Assembly: GCA_964408955.1 (NCBI GenBank)
Contig: CAYPBK010000007.1
Location: forward strand, 7,329-71,328
Source of the DNA: JAAYKT01 sp964408955
GTDB taxonomy: Bacteria > Bacillota > Clostridia > Lutisporales > Lutisporaceae
DNA: 64,000 nucleotides
Reading direction: 5' to 3'
Part shown: one piece after another, positions 36,624-45,839 of the stretch
How positions within the stretch are numbered: position 1 is the first letter of the stretch
How the letters are laid out: each line of letters starts with the position of its first letter
The notes under the pieces: model-generated
What the model was told of the DNA's origin: nothing
The model's database searches: none
What the model saw: the letters and a program-made list of their open reading frames with translations, nothing else
Translations under genes and position numbers: made by a program

Positions 36624-36820
36624 ATTATGTTATCTAATTCCTAATATACCAAGAAAAACACAATAATGCAATAAAAGAATGATAGGTATAACCTCTCATT
36701 TTGTTAGGCTTTGACCTATCTCTTTAAAAACTGAGATATATTAAAAATTCCAACCTTATATAAGTGCTGGTTTTTTAAGTAAATGTATGCTAGTATTATT
36801 ATAAAATTTGAGAGGTCGTG

Positions 36821-37630
36821 ATGTTAGGGTTGAACAAAAAAATAAAACTTTATGGTTTTAATAACCTTACAAAAACATTGAGCTTTAACATTTATGATAT
36901 CTGCTATGCAAAATCCGACAAGGATAAAAATGATTATATTAAATATATTGATGAGCAATATAACTCTGACCGCCTGACAAAAATCCTTTGCGATGTTACG
37001 GATATTATAGGTGCCAGTGTGCTTAACATTTCCAAACAAGATTATGAACCACAAGGTGCCAGCGTCGCTATACTTATCACCGAGGAAAAAATGTGCTACG
37101 ACCTAATCGACCCTTCCTGCAACAGAGGGCAATTAACGAATTTGAAGGAGTGTGTAGTTGCCCATCTGGATAAAAGCCACCTGACAGTTCATACCTATCC
37201 TGAAAGCCATCCGGAAAATGAAATATCCACTTTTAGAGTTGATATTGATGTATCCACTTGCGGAGAAATATCGCCTTTGAATGCTTTGAATTATTTAATA
37301 GGAAGCTTCGATTCTGATATTATAACAATGGATTATCGAGTGAGAGGCTTTACAAGAGATATGGACGGGCATAAATATTTCATAGACCATAATATAAGCT
37401 CTATTCAAGACTATATAAACCCGGATACATTAAAAAAGTATAATACCATAGACGTAAATGTCTATGATTCAAATATATTTCATACCAAAATGATGATCAA
37501 GGAAATAAATCTAGATGACTATCTTTTTAACGCTGATCAAAGCGAGCTTGAACAAAAGAACATTGAGTGTATTCGAAATAAAATATCCAAAGAGATGAAT
37601 GAGATATATAATGGGCATATGGGAGACTAG
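36821..37630 (+). CDS. speD: S-adenosylmethionine decarboxylase proenzyme (E. coli SpeD type)
   Basis: This 269-aa pyruvoyl enzyme decarboxylates S-adenosylmethionine to supply aminopropyl groups for spermidine. The self-cleavage region AHLDKSHLTVHTYPESHP and the downstream STFRVDIDVSTCGEISPLNA match the class 1B family closely, as does DYRVRGFTRDMDGHKYFIDH. The start ATG 36821 has GAGAGG six bases upstream. The stop TAG lies at the edge of a heptamer repeat, so the last residues (GHMGD) may be repeat-derived. No spermidine synthase gene is adjacent. Confidence 0.95.
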   Translation: MLGLNKKIKLYGFNNLTKTLSFNIYDICYAKSDKDKNDYIKYIDEQYNSDRLTKILCDVTDIIGASVLNISKQDYEPQGASVAILITEEKMCYDLIDPSCNRGQLTNLKECVVAHLDKSHLTVHTYPESHPENEISTFRVDIDVSTCGEISPLNALNYLIGSFDSDIITMDYRVRGFTRDMDGHKYFIDHNISSIQDYINPDTLKKYNTIDVNVYDSNIFHTKMMIKEINLDDYLFNADQSELEQKNIECIRNKISKEMNEIYNGHMGD

Positions 37631-37700
37631 AGAACGGAGAACGGAGACCGGAGGAATACCCAAAAATGCAAGAGGCAAGAGGCGAGAAGCAAGAGGCAAC
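37618..37700. repeat. Heptamer repeat cluster at the end of speD
   Basis: Short 7-bp units of the same kind as at 17218-17336 are present: GGAGACT, AGAGAAC, GGAGAAC, GGAGACC, followed further on by GCAAGAG/GCGAGAA units (37669-37699). The speD stop codon is inside the first units. The remainder of the gap to 37791 has a palindromic GGGTCGACGACCC stretch and an ACATCCAGCGG tail. Confidence 0.75.
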
Positions 37701-37791
37701 CACATCCCCATAGGAATACCCAAATCGCGTTCCGCCTTACCTCGTAGGGGTCGACGACCCTGTCGACCCGTGACCCAACATCCAGCGGCTG

Positions 37792-38838
37792 TTACCTAAT
37801 CACCCTTCTGGCTGTAAAATACGTACCGGCATAATGCCCTGTCGCCAACGTAGATATCTTAATCACATCTCCAGTCTTAGGAGCATGAACAAAATTACCA
37901 TCTCCCACATATATACCTACATGATTTACCGTCTTGCCATTGCTGGCGAAAAACACTAAATCTCCATAAGTTAAATTCGCCTTTGCCACATAAGTGCCTG
38001 CTTTTGCCTGGTCCCTTGAAACTCTAGGAATAGATATACCGATTTTTGCAAATACAACCTTAGTAAATCCTGAGCAATCGTAGCTATTGGGACCATTACC
38101 GCCCCATTTATAAGGCTTGCCCATTTCCGGAGCTATGGCTTCTGCAAGCTTCGCTTTCAAAACATTCTCCCGCCTGCTTGTCCCACTGCGAGATACAACT
38201 AAATTTTCATTAGAGCCTTTATCATAGATTCTTTTTGCCAGAACTATTGCTTCTTCCTTAGTGGTAAAGCCTAAGGGATTAAAATAGTTGTTACCTACAC
38301 CGTTTATAACCCCAATACCATATAAATATCCTACCGCCTCACGAGCCCAAGTTGATATATTATCATCATCCACAAATATGTAATTGTATAAATAGGAATA
38401 ATCATATTCAGGCTTTGTAATTTTTAATAAGCGATATAGAATAACACTTATTTCTTGTCTTGTAATCCCATTATCAGGGGCAAACTTGCCTTTACCAATG
38501 CCCTTTACCAAACCCAGGCTGTTTGCTATCCTAACCTTTTCACTCTTCGTATCGATAAAGGGATTCTCCCCTTCCAACACACACTCTTTACCGCTTAGCC
38601 CTTCATATAGATTCACTACAAGCTCACTGAATTCTTCCCTTGTGATATTGCTTTTGTACTCCAATTCCGTTTTTTCAGATAATAATTCAACCTCTGATTC
38701 TTTACTGATTTCCTCAGCTGCCCAATTGCTAGGTGTCTGTGGCAAGGCCAATACAACATTTGTAAAAGCTATAACCATTACAAATGCTATCAATGAAACT
38801 TTAAAAACCATGCCATACTTAATAATTCCTGTTTTCAT
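37792..38838 (-). CDS. SLH-domain NlpC/P60 cell-wall hydrolase
   Basis: This secreted 348-aa protein has a signal segment (FKVSLIAFVMVIAFTNVVLA), SLH modules for wall attachment (ITREEFSELVVNLYEG, GKFAPDNGITRQEISVILYR, NNYFNPLGFTTKEEAIVLAK) and a C-terminal NlpC/P60 (C40) peptidase. The catalytic Cys is in YDCSGFT and the His in VNHVGIYVG; a second His is in FVHAPKTG. Such enzymes cut gamma-D-Glu-diaminopimelate bonds in peptidoglycan. It is the last gene before the 48-bp repeat that opens the selenoenzyme block. Confidence 0.92.
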   Translation of the reverse strand: MKTGIIKYGMVFKVSLIAFVMVIAFTNVVLALPQTPSNWAAEEISKESEVELLSEKTELEYKSNITREEFSELVVNLYEGLSGKECVLEGENPFIDTKSEKVRIANSLGLVKGIGKGKFAPDNGITRQEISVILYRLLKITKPEYDYSYLYNYIFVDDDNISTWAREAVGYLYGIGVINGVGNNYFNPLGFTTKEEAIVLAKRIYDKGSNENLVVSRSGTSRRENVLKAKLAEAIAPEMGKPYKWGGNGPNSYDCSGFTKVVFAKIGISIPRVSRDQAKAGTYVAKANLTYGDLVFFASNGKTVNHVGIYVGDGNFVHAPKTGDVIKISTLATGHYAGTYFTARRVIR

Positions 38839-38922
38839 TAATTACTTCATCCTTTCTGCATAACTTGCTACATAGAATTATTCATTGCGCAATAGTTCTT
38901 TATTCAATTGTATAGATTATAT

Positions 38923-38970
38923 GATACCATAAAACTGAATTGCCGTGGTGTGGTAACTTGTGCCAATAAA
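38923..38970 (+). repeat. 48-bp direct repeat, left copy
   Basis: This is identical over 48 bp and in the same orientation as 48819-48866. It contains GCCGTGGTGTGGTAACTTGT. It lies between the SLH-NlpC gene and the transporter-selenoenzyme block. No integrase, transposase or tRNA gene is close to it in the window. Confidence 0.9.
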
Positions 38971-39028
38971 GTAGCGAACCAAAGACTTAATATTTTAGTA
39001 TTTAAAAAGTCAATGGCAGGATAATTCT

Positions 39029-39066
39029 AAAAAAATTATACATCTACTCCTATACGGGAGTAGATG
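39029..39066 (-). terminator. Terminator of the first Opp operon
   Basis: The stem CATCTACTCC/GGAGTAGATG (39041-39050, 39057-39066), read on the minus strand, is followed by TATAATTTTTTT. It lies 70 bp after the stop of the last Opp ATPase gene. Confidence 0.88.
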
Positions 39067-39136
39067 TTATTAATCTGGCTTTATATAATGTATCAATATT
39101 ATATGCCTCTTTAAATACAAATTAAACACAGAGCTC

Positions 39137-40087
39137 TTATGGCATAACAGCGAAACAAGCGACAAAATGACCCGGTTCAATCTCCCTCAATTCCGGTTGT
39201 TCCTTGAGACATCTATCTTCTACCATGCTGCAACGGGGTGCGAATCGACAGGCATTCGGTGGATTTATTGGTGAAGCTAATTCACCTTTCATGACTATGC
39301 GCTTGGCACGGTTTTTTAATTTTATTTGCGGAATGGCAGAAATCAATGCTTTTGTGTATGGATGGTACTGCTGTTTAAACAAACCGTTAGACGGAGCTTT
39401 TTCCACGCAAACCCCCAAATACATTACAAGTATATCATCAGAAATGTGTTTCACTACAGAAAGATCGTGAGTAATAAAAATGTAAGTAAGTTCTCTTTCC
39501 TGTTGCAAGTCCTGCATTAGATTCAAGATTTGGGCTTGGATAGATACATCCAAAGCTGAAACTGGTTCATCACATACTATAAACTTCGGTTCTACGGCCA
39601 GGGTACGCCCAATACCTATTCGCTGCCGCCGTCCACCATCTAATTCGTGAGGATATGCCATTTCATAGCGTGAAGCTAGACCAACAGTATCCATCAACTC
39701 CTTCACCTTTTTCCGATACTCATTTTTATTTTTGACCATTTTGTGTATTATTAAAGGCTCTCCAATTATCTCACTTACTGACATTCGAGGGTTAATTGAA
39801 GCGTAAGGATCTTGGAATATCATCTGCATATCTCTTCTTAAATTTTTAAGTTGCTTGCGATTTGGGCATGAAATATCGTTGCCTTCAAAAATTATTTTAC
39901 CGCTTGTAGGTTCTAATAGATGTATGATTACACGACCAAGTGTAGATTTCCCGCAACCGGATTCACCTACTACTCCCAGCGTCCTCCCACCTTCTAAAGA
40001 GAAACTTATACCATCTACTGCATTTAATATTCCAGATTTTATATAGAAATATTTCTTTAGATTATTAACTTCTAATAAAGTTTTCAT
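39137..40087 (-). CDS. Opp/Dpp-type ABC transporter ATP-binding protein (OppF-like)
   Basis: This 316-aa peptide-transporter ATPase has Walker A GESGCGKST and the C-terminal Cys-rich oligopeptide-transport extension (CRFAPRCSMVEDRC). The ABC signature is LDGGRRQR in place of the canonical SGGQ-type motif; Walker B is KFIVCDEPVSALDVS. It is the last gene of oppB-C-D-F on the minus strand, starting three bases after the oppD-like stop. Its operon follows the GrdB-type gene, so the transporter probably feeds that enzyme. Confidence 0.92.
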   Translation of the reverse strand: MKTLLEVNNLKKYFYIKSGILNAVDGISFSLEGGRTLGVVGESGCGKSTLGRVIIHLLEPTSGKIIFEGNDISCPNRKQLKNLRRDMQMIFQDPYASINPRMSVSEIIGEPLIIHKMVKNKNEYRKKVKELMDTVGLASRYEMAYPHELDGGRRQRIGIGRTLAVEPKFIVCDEPVSALDVSIQAQILNLMQDLQQERELTYIFITHDLSVVKHISDDILVMYLGVCVEKAPSNGLFKQQYHPYTKALISAIPQIKLKNRAKRIVMKGELASPINPPNACRFAPRCSMVEDRCLKEQPELREIEPGHFVACFAVMP

Positions 40088-40089
40088 CC

Positions 40090-41136
40090 TTAAACCTCCT
40101 TATCAGCCTTATCGTACAATAGGCAGTACACAACATGCCCCGGTGTCACCTCTACTCCCTTGGGTTGAATTTTACTACATTGTGGTTGTGCTTTGGGGCA
40201 GCGTGGATGAAACTTGCAGCCAGTGGGCAGATCAGTTGGATCTGCAATCATGCCTTGAATGGTTTGCAGACGATCAATATCATCATAAATATTCGGAATT
40301 GCATTAAAAAGACCTTGTGTGTATGGATGGCAAGTATTTTCAAATACTTCTTCAACGCTTCCTTTTTCAATTATTTCTCCCGCATACATAATAGCAACGT
40401 AGTCGCATGTTTCAGCAACTACACCTAAATCATGAGTTATCAGTAATAAAGATGTCTTGAATTTATCCTTTAAATCATTCATCATCTCCAATACTTGTGC
40501 CTGAATTGTAACATCCAAAGCTGTAGTAGGTTCATCTGCAATCAATAATTGAGGATTGCAAGATAGGGCAATTGCAATCATCACGCGTTGTTTCATGCCT
40601 CCGGAAAACTGATGTGGATACTCATCATATCGTATACTTTGTATTCCCACCAGTTCTAGCATTTCCTGTGCACGACTTACTGCCTCTTTCCTGGAGATAT
40701 TATTGTGTAAAAGTATTACCTCCATAATCTGTTGACCAATAGTCATTACTGGATTTAAAGAAGTCATAGGGTCCTGAAAAATCATGTTAATATCACTACC
40801 GCGTATTTTTCTCATTTCTTTTTCAGATTTCTTCATCAAATCCTCTCCATTAAAGTATATTTCGCCACTTATTACTTTAGCTGCTGGATGAGGGAGGATT
40901 TTTAAAATGGATAAAGCAGTGGTAGTTTTTCCGGCGCCTGTTTCACCAACTAATCCCATAGTTTGACCTTGGTCGAGTGTAAAGCTAATACCGTTAACAG
41001 CCTCAACAATATCATCATCGGTAAAATATTTAATTACTAAATTTCTAATTTCAAGGAGTTTACTATTCTCTTCTTCTATATTCTCCCCATTATATTCAAT
41101 TTGCTCTTTCAAAAATTTATCATGCAAATGTTCCAT
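40090..41136 (-). CDS. Opp/Dpp-type ABC transporter ATP-binding protein (OppD-like)
   Basis: This 348-aa ATPase has Walker A GETGAGKTT, signature QFSGGMKQR and Walker B LLIADEPTTALDVT, and the C-terminal Cys motif CKFHPRCPKAQPQC of peptide-transporter ATPases. Unlike its partner it carries a canonical signature. An N-terminal extension of about 25 residues (HLHDKFLKEQIEYNGENIEE) precedes the fold. It sits between the permease and OppF-like genes. Confidence 0.93.
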   Translation of the reverse strand: MEHLHDKFLKEQIEYNGENIEEENSKLLEIRNLVIKYFTDDDIVEAVNGISFTLDQGQTMGLVGETGAGKTTTALSILKILPHPAAKVISGEIYFNGEDLMKKSEKEMRKIRGSDINMIFQDPMTSLNPVMTIGQQIMEVILLHNNISRKEAVSRAQEMLELVGIQSIRYDEYPHQFSGGMKQRVMIAIALSCNPQLLIADEPTTALDVTIQAQVLEMMNDLKDKFKTSLLLITHDLGVVAETCDYVAIMYAGEIIEKGSVEEVFENTCHPYTQGLFNAIPNIYDDIDRLQTIQGMIADPTDLPTGCKFHPRCPKAQPQCSKIQPKGVEVTPGHVVYCLLYDKADKEV

Positions 41137-41155
41137 TTAGTTTCATCCCCCTTGT

Positions 41156-42028
41156 CTATTTTAAACGTGGGTCAAGGGCATCACGCAGACCATCACCAAA
41201 AATATTCAAAGCAAATGTTGTTATTACAATTGCCATGCCCGGTAAAATGGACATGTACCAATAGTCACGCAAATAAGAACGCCCAGCAGAAATCATTGAG
41301 CCCCATTCCGGTTCAGGTGCCTGAATACCCATGCCCAGAAACGAAAGTGCCGCTGCATTTATAATAACGGTAACGGCTCCTGAAGTATATTGGATTATTA
41401 TCGGTGCTAAGCTATTTGGTATGATATGTTTAATAAGTACTCGCCACTTACTAGCGCCGATTGATATAGCTGCCTCAATATACTCCTGATCACGTATAGC
41501 TAAAACCGAAGCACGTACTATACGTGTAAAGGGTGGAATGGAGGATATTGTCATGGCAAGCATCAGATTACGCAATCCTGGTCCTAATGCTGCAACTATA
41601 CTAATGCCAAGCATAAATGCAGGGATACTCATCATAACATCTATGAGGCGCATTAGAAGATTATCTAATCTTTTTATTAAAGCTGCTGCACAACCAATCA
41701 CCAGAGAAATTATCATAGTAGCAGTCATACAACCAAACCCAATTGTTAAGGTATAGCGACCGCCATAAAGTACACGGCTAAATATGTCGCGTCCGAAATT
41801 ATCGGTACCAAACCAATGCTTCGAACTAGGAAACTGCAAAATAGCCTGTGCATCTTGTTTTGCATATTCATAGGGAATAATCCAAGAGGCAATAACAGTA
41901 ATAAAAACAATTATCAAAATAACGAACATGCCGAGCATTGCTAAACGGTTTTTTCTTAGACGTTTCCACACCTCTCGCCAAGGACCCGATTTATCCTTTT
42001 TGTTAGCCCTTTGCTGTTTTTTAAGCAT
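41156..42028 (-). CDS. Opp/Dpp-type ABC transporter permease (OppC-like)
   Basis: This 290-aa permease starts with the charged cytosolic stretch WREVWKRLRKNRLAMLGMFV typical of OppC. It has about six membrane segments, the block HWFGTDNFGRDIFSRVLYGG and the EAA loop EAAISIGASKWRVLIKHIIP. Its ATG overlaps the stop of the OppB-like gene (8 bp), so the two are coupled. Confidence 0.93.
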   Translation of the reverse strand: MLKKQQRANKKDKSGPWREVWKRLRKNRLAMLGMFVILIIVFITVIASWIIPYEYAKQDAQAILQFPSSKHWFGTDNFGRDIFSRVLYGGRYTLTIGFGCMTATMIISLVIGCAAALIKRLDNLLMRLIDVMMSIPAFMLGISIVAALGPGLRNLMLAMTISSIPPFTRIVRASVLAIRDQEYIEAAISIGASKWRVLIKHIIPNSLAPIIIQYTSGAVTVIINAAALSFLGMGIQAPEPEWGSMISAGRSYLRDYWYMSILPGMAIVITTFALNIFGDGLRDALDPRLK

Positions 42029-42995
42029 TAAGCTCTACCCCCTTTTGTATGCACTTTTTCTTTTTATTAAAAAAGGATGTCTTTACTTTGGGGTCAACAA
42101 AACAGTAAATTATATCTACAATGATGTTAATTATAACACAATTTAATCCTACCCATAAAACCACTCCTTGTACAGTAGAATAATCCTTCCAATTCATACT
42201 ATCCACCAATAGCTTACCAATCCCTGGCAGGGAAAAAACAGTTTCAGTAACTGTTGCGCCAGCTAAAAGTACATTTACCTGATTTCCTGCAACAGTAATA
42301 ATCGGAATCAGAGCATTACGCAGAGCGTGGTATACTATCGTTTTAAACTCTGTTTGCCCTTTAGACCGGGCTGTGCGGATATAATCCTGTCTAATCACCT
42401 CCAACATGCTGGAGCGCGTAATACGCATGATATATGCAGATGTTTGTCCGCCCAAAGTTACTACTGGCATGATCCAATGGAGGATACTGGAGCTACCAGA
42501 TGGTGGTAGCCATCCAAGAAAAACGGAAAAACAAAGAATGAGCAACATACCAACCCAGAATACAGGAGCGCTTACACCCAGCAGTGAAATAGCAACGCAT
42601 ATATTATCAATCCAGCTATATTGCTTTACGGCAGAAATAATACCTACACTTATACCAGTAAACAAAGCAAAAATTAAACAATAAAAGGTCAGCTTCAATG
42701 TGCTGGGGTAACGAGCTAAAATTTCTGAAATTACTGGTTGCCTGGATTTGTAGGAATTACCCATATCACCGTGAAATATTAACTGACTCAAATAACGCCC
42801 TAGCTGTGTAAAATAAGGATCATCCAAATTCATTGATTCACGTAATGCTGCTACCGTTTCTGGCATTGCAGAATCACCTAAAATAGAACGTGCCGGATCA
42901 CCCGGGGTAATAAATAGTAGTGTAAACACTATAATCACCACACATAGCAAAACTGGTATCATATAAAGTAAACGTTTCAAAATATACCAAAGCAA
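42021..42995 (-). CDS. Opp/Dpp-type ABC transporter permease (OppB-like)
   Basis: This 324-aa permease starts MLWYILKRLLYMIPVLLCVV, the usual OppB opening, if the TTG at 42995 is used; AAGGAGG stands eight bases before it. An in-frame start 12 codons upstream would place that ribosome site inside the gene and is rejected. The EAA loop (YIRTARSKGQTEFKTIVYHA) and the closing DPKVK are typical. It is first in the transporter operon, downstream of the GrdB-type gene and a large hairpin. Confidence 0.92.
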   Translation of the reverse strand: MLWYILKRLLYMIPVLLCVVIIVFTLLFITPGDPARSILGDSAMPETVAALRESMNLDDPYFTQLGRYLSQLIFHGDMGNSYKSRQPVISEILARYPSTLKLTFYCLIFALFTGISVGIISAVKQYSWIDNICVAISLLGVSAPVFWVGMLLILCFSVFLGWLPPSGSSSILHWIMPVVTLGGQTSAYIMRITRSSMLEVIRQDYIRTARSKGQTEFKTIVYHALRNALIPIITVAGNQVNVLLAGATVTETVFSLPGIGKLLVDSMNWKDYSTVQGVVLWVGLNCVIINIIVDIIYCFVDPKVKTSFFNKKKKCIQKGVELNA

Positions 42996-43055
42996 ATTGC
43001 ACACCTCCTTTTTAGTTTTTATTCTTATCAACAGTGGAGTAGTAACTAAAGTATT

Positions 43056-43092
43056 ATTTCAGTCCCTCATTTAATAAATGAGGGACTGAAAT
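43056..43092 (-). other. Hairpin between the selenoenzyme and transporter genes
   Basis: A perfect 17-bp stem (43056-43072 with 43076-43092) and a 3-nt loop lie in the 100-bp gap between the GrdB-type stop and the OppB-like start. No U-tract follows, so it probably stabilises the upstream mRNA or partly uncouples transporter from reductase expression. Confidence 0.75.
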
Positions 43093-43102
43093 TAGGATAA
43101 GC

Positions 43103-44410
43103 TTAATCGAAAACATGCTGCTCTTTTACATCTGTTGCTAAAGCCTTTAATGCTTTTATTAAAATATTTTTTCGTAGTTTATACTCTTCTTCTTGGGATA
43201 ATTCCGGGTTCCCTAGGGGATGTGGAATAGATACAGCAGGTACAATGCGGTTAGCTCCAACTGTCAAAGGAACAGTAGGTACACTACTTATTATAACTAC
43301 AGGAAATCCTTCCCGTTCAAGTTCTTTCACTATCGTTGCTCCACAACGATTACACGTTCCTCAAGTAGATGTCATAACTGCAGCATCAATATTATTTTTC
43401 TTCATATACTGTGCAATTTCCTTGCCAAACCTAACCGAACTATCTAAAGAAGTGATATTACCAACCGTGTATATATATTCTCGGTGTAGTTTGCCAAACA
43501 TACCGGACCTTTCTAATTCAATCGCAGCATCAAGAGGGACTATGCGATCTGGATCATCATTTGCAAATGAGCCATCATAACCTCCATGAACTTGCTCCCA
43601 GTCGCCGCGTTTAAAATTTGTTATGCCTTCAATACTGCTGATTGCCCATTTATTAGCATTAAATGAAGGGAGTTTATCCGGGTTTCCTAATGGTACCATT
43701 CCTCCCGTGCTGATGAACACAATCCTTGCTTTGCTTAGGTCTTTAAGTGCAGAAGCTGGTTTAACTTTATCAAATTTTGGCATTGGCAGCTCCGTTTCAT
43801 ATGGTTTACCTTTTAACTTCAAATTCAACATATCAAATGCACGAACAGCACCTGGCTTTTCTTTGAAAACATTCACACGGCGACCCTGCATAATATATTC
43901 ACCCTCTGCCAATGAAGGTTTTTGACCATCTGCTAATTTAAGCCCCACACTAGTTAATTTTCTTAATGCATCGCGCATATTCGCTGCTGTTTTATCGCAA
44001 GGAACAATATATGTTGCAGCTTTATACGGATCCACGCCTGGATTTTCTGGATGCATAGCCGTAACAGTAAGCTTATGTAAAATTTGATTTACAGCTTTAC
44101 ATACAGCACCACATGCCATACCGTAACGACCTGAGGAAAATGCCGGTCCCGCCAAAAGAATATCAAAATCAACATCTTTTAATAATTCTACTATCTCCAT
44201 GGCACTCTTGTCCAAATCTTGTGCCATATAGTTATCGCCGCCAATGATAGTTGAGATAACCTTTGCTTTAGGGTGCATAAGCTTTTCAATTTCTTTTCCC
44301 GGTCCAACGGCTTCATGTTTTATAAATGGAGCAATACCCGCCTCACTTTCTCCTCCAATTTGACCAAAAAACTGATTTGTATAATATACTACTTTAATCT
44401 GTTGTACCAT
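43103..44410 (-). CDS. Selenoprotein, GrdB/GrdF/GrdH family (substrate-specific reductase component)
   Basis: This single 435-aa gene is interrupted by one in-frame UGA (43361-43363) at codon 350, which I read as selenocysteine. Around it is T-S-T-U-G-T-C-N-R-C-G-A-T, the diagnostic UxxCxxC motif of glycine, sarcosine and betaine reductase component B. The part before (VVYYTNQFFGQIGGESEAGI, GPAFSSGRYGMACGAV, VHGGYDGSFANDDPDRI) and after (VPLTVGANRIVPAVSIPHPL) fit the same family without a frame change. With the GrdE-type subunit it would bind a glycine-derived substrate by its amino group and pass a carboxymethyl group to selenoprotein A. GrdA, C, D and thioredoxin genes are not in the window. 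A conventional annotation would split it into two false genes. Confidence 0.95.
43332..43350 (-). promoter_or_regulatory. SECIS-like hairpin for selenocysteine insertion
   Basis: Ten bases after the UGA, the perfect stem ATCGTTG/CAACGAT (43344-43350 with 43332-43338) carries the loop TGGAG on the minus strand. Position and size agree with bacterial SECIS elements, which sit directly after the UGA inside the coding sequence and bind SelB. Confidence 0.78.
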
Positions 44411-44435
44411 TTCACTTCCTCCTCAAGTATAATTT

Positions 44436-45701
44436 TTATTCCATTACACAGCTGTTATATCCATGACCAAGCTCGTTGGTAGCACCAACTATGCATAGAA
44501 TTTCAACATGAAGGCTGCCATCTGACAGAATAGTATCTTCAAATGTACCGGCAATCTTACCAATTGCATCCCAATCTCCAATTAGTTTTTCCATTGGTGG
44601 TAATATAATTTCAGCGTTATTATTACCGTTTGAGATTACTGCATCAGCTTCAGGTGTTGTGTCTGCCTTAGATTGTGTCAATCCATTCCTTCCAGCACCT
44701 TCTTCACACGATAATACGGTTTTTATTCCTAGTGTTTCAGCCTTTCTACAAACCATCATTAGATCTACGTCAGGGTTACCAGCATTCTCTTCAGAAATAA
44801 TAACCCCATCCAATTTCATCATGTTAGCTATTTGTGTAGCCAATGTTGAATTTTTATCCTTATCAATATGAGATATCCTCTCAATAGATACAATTACTGC
44901 CACTAAATTTATCTCTTTTAGATGTCTTTCCAGTGCCTCGGTTACCATAGCATTATTTTGATGATGATATGTAGAATTTCTTTGGCAAAAACAACGGCAT
45001 GCACTATCTATTGTGGCACCGTCAATTGCAGCTAGTGGTGATATAATGGTCGGCACTATACCAGCAACATCTGTCCCAAATAACTGTGCATCAAAAGGAG
45101 CTCTGGTCGAAATCAAATGAATATGACCAACTCGAGGCAAATCGTTAAAGACCGGTTCCCAATCATATGTTTTTACACTATCTATTGGACTATCTTTAGC
45201 ACATTCGGCAAGGTAAATCGCCACCTTACGACCAGCCATTTGCATAGACTTTTTATAATCAGTAAAATCAATTTCTGGCTTAGTCTTGATCCAAAGCACA
45301 ACATTATATGTTGATGAGAATGGTGAATAAGGAACACTTGGTCCTTCCATATCAATCAATCCTTCACAAAAATCCATGAAAAGACCTGTAAGAACAACTG
45401 CAGCTCCTTTCAGCACTAAGGTTCGGCCAGAGCCTGCACTATCTACCGGCGATAGAACACCAGCAAAATAACCTCCTTTTTCGTCAAGCTTGACTCTAGG
45501 TTCAATGACATCCTTTACCGGGGTAATCCTAACACTTTCCCCAGGTCGAACTAGTTCCACTCTTACCTCCTCAATATTAGGATCTTCATTTATGATATTG
45601 AGAATCTCTTGTTTGCAGATATTTAGTTGACCATTATCAACATAAGTTCTATCTGACTCAGCTAATCCTGTGATATTAACATAATTTAATTCTAAGCTCA
45701 T
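44436..45701 (-). CDS. GrdE/GrdG/GrdI-family reductase proprotein
   Basis: This 421-aa subunit is of the family that is self-cleaved to give a pyruvoyl-bearing fragment, which binds the amino group of the substrate. The start is the ATG at 45701, seven bases after AGAGGTG; a GTG three codons upstream coincides with that site. Family blocks include GGYFAGVLSPVDSAGSGRTL, MDFCEGLIDMEGP and STYHHQNNAMV. Before the last there are three closely spaced cysteines (235, 237, 239) where cleavage is expected; which one becomes pyruvoyl is uncertain and the residue before is Ala, Arg or Phe. It is the first gene after the GntR-controlled promoter and lies 25 bp before the GrdB-type gene. Confidence 0.92.
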   Translation of the reverse strand: MSLELNYVNITGLAESDRTYVDNGQLNICKQEILNIINEDPNIEEVRVELVRPGESVRITPVKDVIEPRVKLDEKGGYFAGVLSPVDSAGSGRTLVLKGAAVVLTGLFMDFCEGLIDMEGPSVPYSPFSSTYNVVLWIKTKPEIDFTDYKKSMQMAGRKVAIYLAECAKDSPIDSVKTYDWEPVFNDLPRVGHIHLISTRAPFDAQLFGTDVAGIVPTIISPLAAIDGATIDSACRCFCQRNSTYHHQNNAMVTEALERHLKEINLVAVIVSIERISHIDKDKNSTLATQIANMMKLDGVIISEENAGNPDVDLMMVCRKAETLGIKTVLSCEEGAGRNGLTQSKADTTPEADAVISNGNNNAEIILPPMEKLIGDWDAIGKIAGTFEDTILSDGSLHVEILCIVGATNELGHGYNSCVME

Positions 45702-45839
45702 CTGGATCACCTCTTTAATTATTTTTTTAATAGCAATTAAATTTTTATAAAAAAATTATAATTAGGAAATAAGAAAATTTGTTCAGAATATTTTTTCTCT
45801 TTAACACCTCCACTTTATAAAAGAAAGTTATATAACAAA

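Noticed and set aside
36560..36640. A known riboswitch (purine, SAM, cyclic di-GMP, TPP or T-box)
   Set aside because: The conserved core bases of these classes, as far as I recall them, are absent; only a generic three-way fold is supported.
36540..36640. A short minus-strand coding remnant
   Set aside because: An open stretch of about 35 codons exists but has no start, ribosome site or recognisable family.
43103..43330. A separate 75-aa gene after the GrdB-type gene
   Set aside because: It is the 3' part of the selenoprotein gene; the frame is continuous through the UGA and the protein family spans both parts.
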